Source of the DNA: Gudongella sp034004165
GTDB taxonomy: Bacteria; Bacillota; Clostridia; Tissierellales; Tissierellaceae
Reading direction: 5' to 3'
Length of the DNA: 31,211 nt
Assembly (NCBI GenBank): GCA_034004165.1
Contig: JAVEXI010000020.1
Span: forward strand, 1 to 31,211
The position numbers were made by a program, and so were the translations under genes. The first letter of the stretch is position 1. Each line of letters begins with the position of its first letter. The notes beneath the pieces are model-generated. The model was not told the DNA's origin, did no database searches, and saw only the letters and a list, made by a program, of their open reading frames with translations. Below are positions 24,234 through 31,211 of this stretch, in pieces.

Positions 24234-24881
24234 TTAGGCATTCATTTGCTTAGCTACTTCTTCAGCAAAGTTTTCTTCTTTCTTTTCAAGTCCTTCTCCA
24301 ACTTCATATCTTACGAATCTTCTAATTACAAGGTTTTCACCTATTTTAGAGATTTTTTCAGCAAGAAGATCTTTAACTTTTACTGCTGGATCTTTGATAT
24401 ATGGTTGGTCTAATAAACAAACTTGTTCAAAGTATTTCTCCATTCTGCCTTCTACAATTTTTTCAGCTACGTGAGCTGGCTTGCCTTCATTTAAAACTTT
24501 ATTGGTTTGAACTTCTCTTTCGTGAGCAATGTCTTCTTCTGAAAGCTCTTCCCTTGAAACTACAAGAGGGTTGGATGCAGCTACCTGCATTGCCATGTCT
24601 TTAACGAATTCTTTAAATTCCGTATTCTTAGCAACAAAGTCTGTTTCTGAGTTAACTTCAATTATTACTCCAATCCTACCGCTGTGGATGTAAGAATCTA
24701 CAAGCCCTTCAGAAGCTATTCTACCTGATTTCTTAGAAGCTGAAGCCAGTCCTTTTTCTCTAAGGTAGTCAATTGCTTTATCGATATCACCATTTGTACT
24801 TTGAAGTGCTTTCTTGCAGTCCATCATCCCTGCACCAGTTTTTTCTCTTAATTCTTTAACTAAAGATGCGCTTATGCTCAT
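24234..24881 (-). CDS. tsf: Elongation factor Ts
   Basis: The guanine-nucleotide exchange factor of EF-Tu. The N-terminal UBA-like domain (LVKELREKTGAGMMDCKKAL) and the core with EVNSETDFVAKN near residue 80 are conserved. From the ATG at 24881 the protein has 215 residues, the short form common in clostridia, against about 290 in Bacillus, so the second half of the dimerisation region is reduced. The chosen ATG is six bases after AGGAGG. Two other in-frame ATGs exist: one at 24884 is too close to that site, and one at 24896 precedes it. Follows rpsB, as in nearly all bacteria. Confidence 0.96.
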   Translation of the reverse strand: MSISASLVKELREKTGAGMMDCKKALQSTNGDIDKAIDYLREKGLASASKKSGRIASEGLVDSYIHSGRIGVIIEVNSETDFVAKNTEFKEFVKDMAMQVAASNPLVVSREELSEEDIAHEREVQTNKVLNEGKPAHVAEKIVEGRMEKYFEQVCLLDQPYIKDPAVKVKDLLAEKISKIGENLVIRRFVRYEVGEGLEKKEENFAEEVAKQMNA

Positions 24882-24902
24882 CATTTCCCTCCTCATACCA
24901 TT

Positions 24903-24940
24903 AAAAGGGTAAGAGAAGCAGACTGACTGCGACTCTTACC
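24903..24940 (-). terminator. Two-tier hairpin between rpsB and tsf
   Basis: GGTAAGAG pairs with CTCTTACC (eight pairs), enclosing a second stem GCAG/CTGC with loop TCAGT. The structure starts seven bases after the rpsB stop, and CTTTT follows. It resembles an attenuator that would let tsf be made at a lower level than rpsB. Confidence 0.6.
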
Positions 24941-24947
24941 TTTCGAA

Positions 24948-25682
24948 TTATTCTTCTGTTGATTCTGTAGACTCAGCTTTTTGTGCTGGTTCTATTTGCT
25001 CACCCTGCCTAGCTTCGATAACAGCATTGGCCATTGTCTCAGTAAGAAGTTTGACAGCGCGGATAGCGTCGTCATTGCCTGGAATGACGTAATCTATCTC
25101 ATCTGGGTCACAGTTTGTATCTACGATGCCAATTACAGGAATGCCCAGTATATGTGCTTCTCTAACTGCAATCTTTTCTTTTCTTGGGTCAACTACAAAA
25201 AGTGCACTTGGAAGTTTCTCCATGGTTTTAATTCCGCCTAGGAATTTCTCAAGTCTTTCGGATTCATGTCTTAACTTGATTACTTCTTTCTTTGGAAGGA
25301 CTTCAAAAGTTCCGTCTTCTTCCATCTTCTCAAGTTCATGAAGCCTGTCAATTCTCTTTCTGATTGTTTTGTAGTTAGTCAGCATTCCACCAAGCCATCT
25401 TTGGTTGATATAATGCATGCCACATCTCTTTGCTTCATTTTCGATTGCTTCCTGAGCTTGTTTCTTTGTTCCGACAAATAGTACTTCGCCGCCATTTTCA
25501 ACGATTTCTTTCATTACGGCATAAGCTTCGTCGACTTTCTTTACAGTTTTTTGAAGGTCAATTATATAGATACCATTTCTTTCTGTAAAAATATACTGTG
25601 CCATCTTAGGGTTCCATCTTCTTGTTTGATGCCCGAAGTGTACACCTGCCTCCAATAAACTCTTCATTGATACTACTGACAT
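24948..25682 (-). CDS. rpsB: 30S ribosomal protein S2
   Basis: Binds late to the 30S subunit between head and body and works with S1 in mRNA recruitment. The 244-residue product shows AGVHFGHQTRRWNPKM near residue 12, VLFVGTKKQAQEAI near 68, NQRWLGGMLTN near 93 and VVDPRKEKIAVREAHILGIP near 158. The C-terminal tail is acidic and variable. The ATG follows CGGAGGTG at five bases. A second GGAGG lies 15 bases further upstream, at the foot of the leader stem. It has a strong promoter of its own and a folded leader. Confidence 0.98.
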   Translation of the reverse strand: MSVVSMKSLLEAGVHFGHQTRRWNPKMAQYIFTERNGIYIIDLQKTVKKVDEAYAVMKEIVENGGEVLFVGTKKQAQEAIENEAKRCGMHYINQRWLGGMLTNYKTIRKRIDRLHELEKMEEDGTFEVLPKKEVIKLRHESERLEKFLGGIKTMEKLPSALFVVDPRKEKIAVREAHILGIPVIGIVDTNCDPDEIDYVIPGNDDAIRAVKLLTETMANAVIEARQGEQIEPAQKAESTESTEE

Positions 25683-25781
25683 ACTTTCACCTCCGTGTTA
25701 TTTTCCTCCATTCAAATCATCTGCTACTAGGACTCATTTCGAGCACACCTTGTGGCATCAATTGAATGTGTGTATTCACCA
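25683..25781 (-). ncRNA. Structured rpsB mRNA leader, putative S2 autoregulatory element
   Basis: The leader of about 100 bases folds into a multibranch shape. CATTCAA (25768-25762) pairs with TTGAATG (25715-25709) as closing stem; inside, CACA/TGTG with an AGG loop and CTC/GAG with a GAAAT-type loop form small hairpins. The closing stem runs directly into a GGAGG sequence, 15 bases before the true ribosome site. Leaders that bind S2 and repress rpsB are known in other bacteria. I infer a similar role from position and structure, without a family match. Confidence 0.5.
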
Positions 25782-25787
25782 TCAAAG

Positions 25788-25816
25788 ATTATAGCATAGC
25801 ATAGGACTAAATACAA
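25788..25816 (-). promoter_or_regulatory. SigA promoter for rpsB-tsf
   Basis: The minus strand carries TTGTAT, a 17-base spacer and TATAAT, with TG one base upstream of the -10 (TGCTATAAT). It lies just after the codY terminator and gives a start near 25781. It is among the strongest promoters in the window, as expected for a ribosomal operon. Confidence 0.83.
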
Positions 25817-25827
25817 CATTTTATTAT

Positions 25828-25863
25828 CAAAACACCCTCGGGAATTTTACTTCCTGAGGGTGT
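25828..25863 (-). terminator. Intrinsic terminator after codY
   Basis: ACACCCTC pairs with GAGGGTGT, then after one mismatch GGAA pairs with TTCC around a GTAAAA loop; TTTTGATAATAAAA follows. It begins eight bases after the codY stop and separates codY from the rpsB promoter. It is the most convincing terminator in the window. Confidence 0.88.
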
Positions 25864-25871
25864 AATATCTA

Positions 25872-26645
25872 CTATTTTCTTTTTAGTTCATCAATGAGTT
25901 TTTCATTGAGAATTTTTATGTGTGTTCCCTTCATTCCTAGGGATCTAGATTCTATTACGCCTGCACTTTCAAACTTTCTCAAGGCATTTACAATAACTGA
26001 TCTGGTAATTCCCACTCTGTCAGCTATCTTGCTAGCTACAAGAAGGCCCTCCATGCCGTCGAGTTCATTAAAAATATGTTCCATGGCTTCTTTTTCTGAA
26101 TAAGAAAGAGTTCCTATTGCCATTTGTACGACAGACTTTTTCCTGGCATCTTCTTCAATTTCCTCTGTAGTAGCTCGTAAGATTTCCATTCCTACGACAG
26201 TCGCACTATATTCGCAAAGAATCAGGTCTTCGACGTTAAACTCTTTTCCAAATCTTGCTACCAATAGTGTTCCAAGCCTAGATCCGCCGCTGTTTATTGG
26301 GACGACAGTCGAAATTTTATCAGGATAATTGCATTCTGAAACTTGATCGAAAACGCAATCAGTAATCTCCTTGATATTCTCGCTGGTCTCCGCAACCTTT
26401 AAAAGCTCGTCATTATATTTCTTGGGAAATCTCCTCTCTTTTACAACCTCTGTGTTGATGATATCACAATCAAATCCGGCTGAAAGAGCATACCCAAGAA
26501 CTCTGCCTTTTTTACTGGCAATATAGACGTTTGCGTCTAGAATATCTGACAATATCTTGCTCAAGTCGCTAAATGAAACTGGTTGCGAACCATAGCTTTG
26601 CAAAGTCTTGTTTAAACGCCTGGTCTTCTTCAATAAACTCTCCAT
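25872..26645 (-). CDS. codY: GTP-sensing transcriptional repressor CodY
   Basis: A global regulator of nitrogen, amino acid and stationary-phase genes in low-GC Gram-positives, active as a dimer when branched-chain amino acids and GTP are plentiful. The 257 residues have an N-terminal GAF domain (about 1-155, with TVVPINSGGSRLGTLLVARF near 113-132), a helical linker and the winged helix at about 204-248 (ASKIADRVGITRSVIVNALR then SRSLGMKGTHIKILN), which is almost invariant in the family. The equivalent of the Bacillus ligand-binding Arg61 is not evident in my by-eye alignment. The ATG follows GGAGGGATGTC. A CodY-box-like palindrome lies 37 bases upstream, so autorepression is likely. It ends in a strong terminator. 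Confidence 0.97.
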   Translation of the reverse strand: MESLLKKTRRLNKTLQSYGSQPVSFSDLSKILSDILDANVYIASKKGRVLGYALSAGFDCDIINTEVVKERRFPKKYNDELLKVAETSENIKEITDCVFDQVSECNYPDKISTVVPINSGGSRLGTLLVARFGKEFNVEDLILCEYSATVVGMEILRATTEEIEEDARKKSVVQMAIGTLSYSEKEAMEHIFNELDGMEGLLVASKIADRVGITRSVIVNALRKFESAGVIESRSLGMKGTHIKILNEKLIDELKRK

Positions 26646-26682
26646 GACATCCCTCCTGTTAACTAGATTTATATAGTGTAAA

Positions 26683-26697
26683 ATTATTCAGAATATT
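26683..26697 (-). promoter_or_regulatory. Probable CodY box upstream of codY
   Basis: The 15 bases AATATTCTGAATAAT on the minus strand (ATTATTCAGAATATT on the plus strand) match 12 of 15 positions of the known CodY consensus AATTTTCWGAAAATT on either strand. The central TTCWGAA is perfect. The site lies 38-52 bases before the codY ATG, near the predicted start point. Autorepression of codY has been described in other Firmicutes; its use here is inference. Confidence 0.6.
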
Positions 26698-26706
26698 CTT
26701 CATTTA

Positions 26707-26734
26707 TATATAAGATACTATAACAAGGAGTGAA
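26707..26734 (-). promoter_or_regulatory. Tentative codY promoter
   Basis: In the 112-base gap between topA and codY, TTCACT, a 16-base spacer and TATATA on the minus strand make a moderate SigA candidate that would start transcription near 26700, just before the CodY box. Other AT-rich alternatives are possible, including TATATAAAT nearer the gene. No terminator hairpin is seen after topA. Confidence 0.3.
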
Positions 26735-26757
26735 TGTACAGCTATATTTTGATTTAT

Positions 26758-28836
26758 TTAAATGTTTTTATTATAACCACAGTTCTTATTTGTACACATT
26801 ACAACTGTTTTATTTTTTAGCCTCTTAATCACCATCGGACTACCACATTCACTACACTTTTCTTCAACTGGTTCATCCCATGACACGAATTCACACTCTG
26901 GGTAATTACTGCAGCCATAAAATATTCTTCCTTTTTTTGATCTCTTTCTTATAATCTCACCGTCGCAAATTGGGCACTTAACGTTGATCTTTTCAACGAT
27001 AGGCAGTGTATTTCTGCACTCAGGATATCCAGGACATGCAAGGAATTTCCCAAATTTTCCGGTTTTTACAACCATATACCTTCCACATTTATCACATTTT
27101 ATATCGCTAACTTCTTCTTTAATCTCAATTTTATCTATTTCTGTTTCAGCGATTGACAGTTCTTTACTGAATTCAGAGTAAAAATCCCCCACTACCTTTT
27201 TCCACCCAACTTCACCTGCTGCAATCTCATCTAGATTTTCTTCAAGAAGCGCAGTAAATTCTTCATTCATGATATGTGAAAAATAATCAGTCAGAAGATC
27301 ATTTACAAGATCTCCAAGTTCTGTTGGAAAGAAGGCTTTCTTTTCTAGAGTTACATAACCTCTGGATAGGATTGTAGTTATTGTAGGCGCATAAGTGCTC
27401 GGCCTTCCTATACCAAGTTCTTCCATTGCTTTTATAAGAGCAGCCTCGGTGTATCTGGATGGCGGCTGTGTGAAATTTTGCTTGCTTTCTAATCCAATTA
27501 GACCAAGAATGTCTCCTTTTTCAAGTTCAGGCAACTTCATGTCTTTTATCTCTTCATCAGCGCTAGAATACACTTTTAAAAATCCTTGAAAAATCAATTT
27601 AGATCCAGCTGATCTCAATACGTGAATACCGTTAACAATCGAGACATTCATAGTATCATACAGAGCTTCTTTCATTTGAGAACCGATAAATCTATTCCAA
27701 ATAAGCTTATACAGCTTAAACTGGTCTTTGGACAAATATTGCTCTATTTTTTCTGGTGTTTGTTCAACATATGTTGGTCTTATACCTTCGTGTGCATCTT
27801 GTGCTTCTTTTCTGGACTTACGACTATAGCTTTTTCCTCCATTGGAATACTCTGACCCAAATGTATTAGTGATATATTGTTTGGCAGCAGCAACTGCTTC
27901 ATCAGAAATCCTGGTTGAATCAGTTCTCATGTAAGTTATAAGCCCAGTTATACCACCAGTTTTGATGTCTATACCCTCGTAAAGCTGCTGGGCTACCATC
28001 ATAGTCTTTTTGGTAGAAAATCCGAGTTTTTTAGATGCATCCTGCTGAAGAGTACTCGTAGTATACGGGGGATATGGATTCCTCTTTCTTACACTCTTCT
28101 TTACTTCATTTACAACGAAGTCTCCTGTTTTGAGAGATTTCGTTATTTCATCAGCTTCATCTTTTGTCGTAATTTCAGCCTTTTTCTCCTTGCCATTCTT
28201 CAATATTCCATAATAACCTGCTTCGAACACAGACTTTCCCTTTTCAAGTTGAGCAGCAATAGTCCAGTATTCTTTGGGAATAAATCCATTGATTTCACTT
28301 TCTCTATCGCAAATCAGTTTAACTGCAACAGACTGAACTCTGCCTGCACTCAATCCCTTTTTTATTTTCTTCCATAATAATGGGCTTATTTTATAGCCAA
28401 CAAGCCTGTCTAAAACTCTTCTGGCTTGTTGAGCATCTATAAGATCAGTATCTAAAGCGCGAGGTGTCTTTATGGCTTGTTTAATTTTTTCTTTTGTTAT
28501 TTCGTTGAATTCAACTCGTATAGGTTTTTCAGCATCAAGTCCCAGTATGTGTGCTAGATGCCAGCTTATAGCTTCGCCCTCCCTGTCAGGGTCAGTTGCA
28601 AGAAATACGACCTCAGAATTTTTCGCTTCTTTCCGTAATTCTTTTATTAAGGGGCCCTTACCTCTTATATTAATATAATCAGGTTCAAAGTTGTTCTCAA
28701 CATCAACCCCAAGCCTGCTTTTAGGCAAATCTCTGATATGCCCCACCGAAGCTACCACTTTGTAGTTTCTCCCCAAGATTTTACTAATTGTCTTCGCTTT
28801 TGCGGGAGATTCAACTATTACTAAATTTTTTGCCAA
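26758..28836 (-). CDS. topA: DNA topoisomerase I (type IA)
   Basis: Relaxes negative supercoils by single-strand cleavage through a phosphotyrosine. The TOPRIM domain opens with LVIVESPAKAKT and carries DPDREGE at about residues 82-88. The active-site Tyr is in GLITYMRTDS near residue 302. The C-terminus has three four-cysteine zinc modules (CDKCGRYM with CPGYPEC; CPICDGE with CSNYPEC; CSECGSP with CTNKNC). The start is called at the TTG at 28836: the ATG at 28851 overlaps GGAGGTG, which is correctly spaced only for the TTG, and the TTG gives the family's usual N-terminus (MAKNLVIVES). About 692 residues. It lies 24 bases after dprA, as in most Firmicutes. trmFO, xerC and hslVU are absent from its downstream side. 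Confidence 0.97.
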   Translation of the reverse strand: MAKNLVIVESPAKAKTISKILGRNYKVVASVGHIRDLPKSRLGVDVENNFEPDYINIRGKGPLIKELRKEAKNSEVVFLATDPDREGEAISWHLAHILGLDAEKPIRVEFNEITKEKIKQAIKTPRALDTDLIDAQQARRVLDRLVGYKISPLLWKKIKKGLSAGRVQSVAVKLICDRESEINGFIPKEYWTIAAQLEKGKSVFEAGYYGILKNGKEKKAEITTKDEADEITKSLKTGDFVVNEVKKSVRKRNPYPPYTTSTLQQDASKKLGFSTKKTMMVAQQLYEGIDIKTGGITGLITYMRTDSTRISDEAVAAAKQYITNTFGSEYSNGGKSYSRKSRKEAQDAHEGIRPTYVEQTPEKIEQYLSKDQFKLYKLIWNRFIGSQMKEALYDTMNVSIVNGIHVLRSAGSKLIFQGFLKVYSSADEEIKDMKLPELEKGDILGLIGLESKQNFTQPPSRYTEAALIKAMEELGIGRPSTYAPTITTILSRGYVTLEKKAFFPTELGDLVNDLLTDYFSHIMNEEFTALLEENLDEIAAGEVGWKKVVGDFYSEFSKELSIAETEIDKIEIKEEVSDIKCDKCGRYMVVKTGKFGKFLACPGYPECRNTLPIVEKINVKCPICDGEIIRKRSKKGRIFYGCSNYPECEFVSWDEPVEEKCSECGSPMVIKRLKNKTVVMCTNKNCGYNKNI

Positions 28837-28842
28837 AACTTG

Positions 28843-28849
28843 CACCTCC
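28843..28849 (-). promoter_or_regulatory. Ribosome binding site that fixes the topA start
   Basis: GGAGGTG on the minus strand is six bases before the TTG at 28836 and overlaps the upstream ATG codon (ATGGAGGTG). A ribosome bound here cannot use that ATG, which has no other site in front of it. Confidence 0.8.
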
Positions 28850-28860
28850 ATATGAGCAGA

Positions 28861-29949
28861 CTAACTAATCATATATACTCTGCTGCCCAACTCTTGAATT
28901 ACCTGCTTCATTTCCAATATAGTCAGAGTCCCCAATACCGTAGATACATTTAAGCCAGTTCTAAGGGCTATAATATCGCAATGCAGAGGACCTTCTTTAA
29001 GTATGTCTACAATTTTCCTTTCAGTTTCGCTTAAAGGAATATCTCCTATATCATCTAATTTTTTCATCATGGATCTTTGCTTAAGCTCAGGAATCTCTTC
29101 AATAATATCCTCTACTGATAACAAAGGTCTGGCGCCATCTCTGATCAGAAGGTTTGTCCCTTTGCTGTAAAGACTGTTTATATTACCTGGAAGCGCAAAT
29201 ACTTCTCTGCCCTGTTCAGCAGCGAAGCCTGCTGTGATAAGAGTACCAGACTTCTCTTGTGCTTCAATTACGAGAACACCCAGACTCATCCCCGAAATAA
29301 TCCTGTTTCGCATTGGAAAGTGATGTTGTAGTGGTGGAGTTCCAAGTGGAAACTCCGAAACTATAGCTCCTGCTCTCTCAACTTCTTCAAAGAGATTTCT
29401 ATTCTTCTTCGGATATATAATATCTATACCACAACCCAGAATACCAATGGTCCTTCCATTATTGTCTATGGCAGTTCTATGTGCATAGGAATCTATACCT
29501 GTAGCAAGACCACTTACTATAGTTACTCCCAATTTTACTAAATCTTTTGTAAAACTCTCTGATGCCCACCTTCCATAAGCAGTAGCTTTTCGAGAGCCTA
29601 CGATGCTGATTGAAATACTATCTTCTTTTAGAAAGCTGCCCTTTACATATAACACTTTTGGGCTATCTGCTATTGTCCTAAGAGAATCAGGATATACATC
29701 ATCTAAAATTGTAATGATTTCAGCACCTGTTATTCTAACTCTTTTAATATAATCAGTCAAATATCCAGTTCTATTTTTGTCAAAGAATCTCAATTGCTGT
29801 GACGGACTTAACAGCCCAGAGTTTTTAATTTCTTCTTTGGACAAATCGTAAATATTGGTCAGTCCATTCGCCCATTCAGAAAGCTTATTAATCCTGTCTG
29901 AAGAAATGCCAATACTATTTAGCCAGATAAGAGCTGTCCTTTTATCCAT
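28861..29949 (-). CDS. dprA: DNA processing protein DprA (Smf)
   Basis: Loads RecA on incoming single-stranded DNA during natural transformation; present even in species not known to be competent. The 362 residues include an N-terminal SAM/HhH-like region (1-75), the extended Rossmann fold with SIVGSRKATAYG at 115-126, SGLATGIDSYAHRTAI at 146-161, GILGCGIDIIYPKKNR at 169-184 and FPMRNRIISGMSLGVLVIEA at 211-230, then a C-terminal winged helix (about 305-360). The gene begins seven bases after the comM stop, and topA follows. Intact. Confidence 0.97.
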   Translation of the reverse strand: MDKRTALIWLNSIGISSDRINKLSEWANGLTNIYDLSKEEIKNSGLLSPSQQLRFFDKNRTGYLTDYIKRVRITGAEIITILDDVYPDSLRTIADSPKVLYVKGSFLKEDSISISIVGSRKATAYGRWASESFTKDLVKLGVTIVSGLATGIDSYAHRTAIDNNGRTIGILGCGIDIIYPKKNRNLFEEVERAGAIVSEFPLGTPPLQHHFPMRNRIISGMSLGVLVIEAQEKSGTLITAGFAAEQGREVFALPGNINSLYSKGTNLLIRDGARPLLSVEDIIEEIPELKQRSMMKKLDDIGDIPLSETERKIVDILKEGPLHCDIIALRTGLNVSTVLGTLTILEMKQVIQELGSRVYMIS

Positions 29950-29956
29950 AGTCTGA

Positions 29957-31211
29957 TTACCCCCAGTATTTTTTCTCCAGCCCTCTGTAGCTAATAGCTT
30001 CCAGTAGGTGATTTTCTTTAATGTCTACAGACGAGTCCATATCAGCAATAGTCCTTGCTACTTTAAGTATTCTGTTGTACGATCTGCCACTGAGTCTGTA
30101 TGTATTAAAGGCAGACTCCATGATAGCTGAACTTCCAGTGTCTAACACACAGTATTTCTTTATGTCTTTATTACTCATCTGAGAGTTGCTAAATATTTTA
30201 GTACCATTAAATCTATTTAATTGCATGTTTCGAGCTTTTGTAACTCTATCCTTCATTTGCAAAGAAGTAATAGTTTCTGATTCGTTGTTCAGTTCGTTGT
30301 ACTGAACAGGCATAACCTCTACATGCATATCTATTCTGTCCAGAAGTGGATGACTTATTTTACCCAGATATCTGTCGATACTGGACTGGCTGCATGTACA
30401 TGTGTGCTGTGGATCACCTAAGTAACCACATGGGCAAGGATTCATACTTGCTACAAACATAAATTTTGAAGGATACTTTAGCGAAGCTGTCGCTCTTGAT
30501 ATATGAACTGAACCATCCTCTATTGGCTGTCTTAGAACTTCGAGAACATGTTTTTGAAATTCAGGAAGTTCATCAAAAAATAGCACCCCATTGTGAGCAA
30601 GAGACACTTCTCCAGGTTTTGGTATTCTGCCTCCACCAATTATTGAGACAGCTGATGCAGAGTGATGTGGAGCTCTGAATGGCCTGGTCTTTATTAGTTC
30701 TCCTTTTGTAAGAAGACCGGCGACACTATAAATCTTGGTAACCTCAATCGATTCTTCAAATTCCAGATCTGGTAGAATCGTAGGCATCCTTCTGGCAGCC
30801 ATCGTCTTACCAGAGCCAGGAGGCCCGATGATCAGCAAGTTATGCCCACCAGACGCCGCTACCTCCATAGCCCTTTTTAACGATTCTTGCCCTTTTATAT
30901 CTGAAAAATCCAGTTCATGCTCAGTAACAGGATTTTTAATTCCATATTCAATATTTGTATAGGGGTCTATATTGAGTTCTCCGTTAACGTATTTGATAGT
31001 CTCTTCAAGAGATTTAACGGGTATTATGTGAACATCTTCAATTATAGAGCACTCATCTTTGTTATCAAAAGGGAGAACAAATCTTAAAAACCCTTGTTCC
31101 CTCATGGAAATTACCATGGGAAGGGCTCCCTCTATCCTGTTTAGAGAGCCATCAAGAGACAATTCACCGAGGAAAATAGTATTGTCAAAGTCAAAATCCT
31201 TTAATTCTGAC
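29957..31211 (-). CDS. comM: Mg-chelatase-like AAA+ ATPase ComM/YifB (5' end outside window)
   Basis: A hexameric helicase-type AAA+ protein. In Vibrio and other Gram-negatives ComM promotes branch migration during transformation; the role in Firmicutes is less clear. The frame stays open to the window edge, and the residues upstream of a TTG at 31162 read DNTIFLGELSLDG, the conserved end of the first Lon-like domain. The true start is therefore beyond 31211 and that TTG is internal. Walker A GPPGSGKT lies about 113 residues after that Leu, Walker B LFFDELPEF about 80 further on, followed by a cysteine cluster (CPCGYLGDPQHTCTC) and the C-terminal SGRSYNRILKVARTIAD. Lies directly upstream of dprA. 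Confidence 0.96.
   Translation of the reverse strand, partial: SELKDFDFDNTIFLGELSLDGSLNRIEGALPMVISMREQGFLRFVLPFDNKDECSIIEDVHIIPVKSLEETIKYVNGELNIDPYTNIEYGIKNPVTEHELDFSDIKGQESLKRAMEVAASGGHNLLIIGPPGSGKTMAARRMPTILPDLEFEESIEVTKIYSVAGLLTKGELIKTRPFRAPHHSASAVSIIGGGRIPKPGEVSLAHNGVLFFDELPEFQKHVLEVLRQPIEDGSVHISRATASLKYPSKFMFVASMNPCPCGYLGDPQHTCTCSQSSIDRYLGKISHPLLDRIDMHVEVMPVQYNELNNESETITSLQMKDRVTKARNMQLNRFNGTKIFSNSQMSNKDIKKYCVLDTGSSAIMESAFNTYRLSGRSYNRILKVARTIADMDSSVDIKENHLLEAISYRGLEKKYWG

Noticed and set aside
31160..31162. TTG at 31162 as the start of comM
   Set aside because: The frame is open upstream to the window edge and encodes conserved ComM/YifB residues (FLGELSLDG), so the gene is simply cut by the window.
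1..31211. Novel defence, mobile or CRISPR-like system
   Set aside because: No repeats, transposase, recombinase, toxin-antitoxin pair or unassigned gene was found; every gap is under 200 bases and every gene belongs to a known housekeeping family.

Overview
The window is an AT-rich, densely packed chromosomal segment of a low-GC Gram-positive bacterium. It is most likely a member of the Clostridia or Tissierellia. The evidence is a Gram-positive PolC-type DNA polymerase III, a CodY of the clostridial kind, strong GGAGGTG ribosome sites, frequent GTG/TTG starts and SigA promoters with extended -10 elements. I cannot name a genus. Every gene I can support lies on the minus strand, so transcription runs from high to low coordinates. 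I see no tRNA, rRNA, CRISPR array, insertion sequence, prophage or integration scar.

In transcription order the first block (31.2-25.8 kb) holds comM (5' end outside the window), dprA, topA and codY: DNA uptake and processing, topoisomerase I and the nutrient-sensing global repressor. It closes with a good intrinsic terminator. The second block (25.8-15 kb) starts from a strong promoter with a folded leader. It contains rpsB and tsf (translation), pyrH and frr, then uppS and cdsA (undecaprenyl phosphate and CDP-diacylglycerol), rseP (site-2 protease), ispG (MEP isoprenoid pathway) and polC (replicase). Hairpins after rpsB, tsf and frr divide this block into tiers. The third block (15-7.8 kb) starts at a promoter whose -35 overlaps the polC stop codon. 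It reads rimP-nusA-rnpM-infB-rbfA-nrnA-truB-ribF: ribosome maturation, transcription elongation, initiation factor 2, nanoRNase, tRNA pseudouridine and FAD synthesis. The fourth block (7.8-0 kb) starts at the rpsO promoter and leader. It reads rpsO, pnp, an M16 zinc peptidase and dut, then uppP with its own likely promoter, an FtsK/SpoIIIE translocase and rimO (3' end outside the window).

This is the conserved Firmicutes housekeeping superoperon, and I find no undescribed defence, mobile or biosynthetic system in it. The points of interest are finer. Genes usually found here are absent with tight junctions (dxr, the L7Ae-like ylxQ, the trmFO/xerC/hslVU group). A probable CodY box lies in front of codY. 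Structured leaders precede rpsO and rpsB. Terminator-like hairpins sit inside the operons. Several upstream start codons lie within the Shine-Dalgarno sequence and would mislead automatic start calling.
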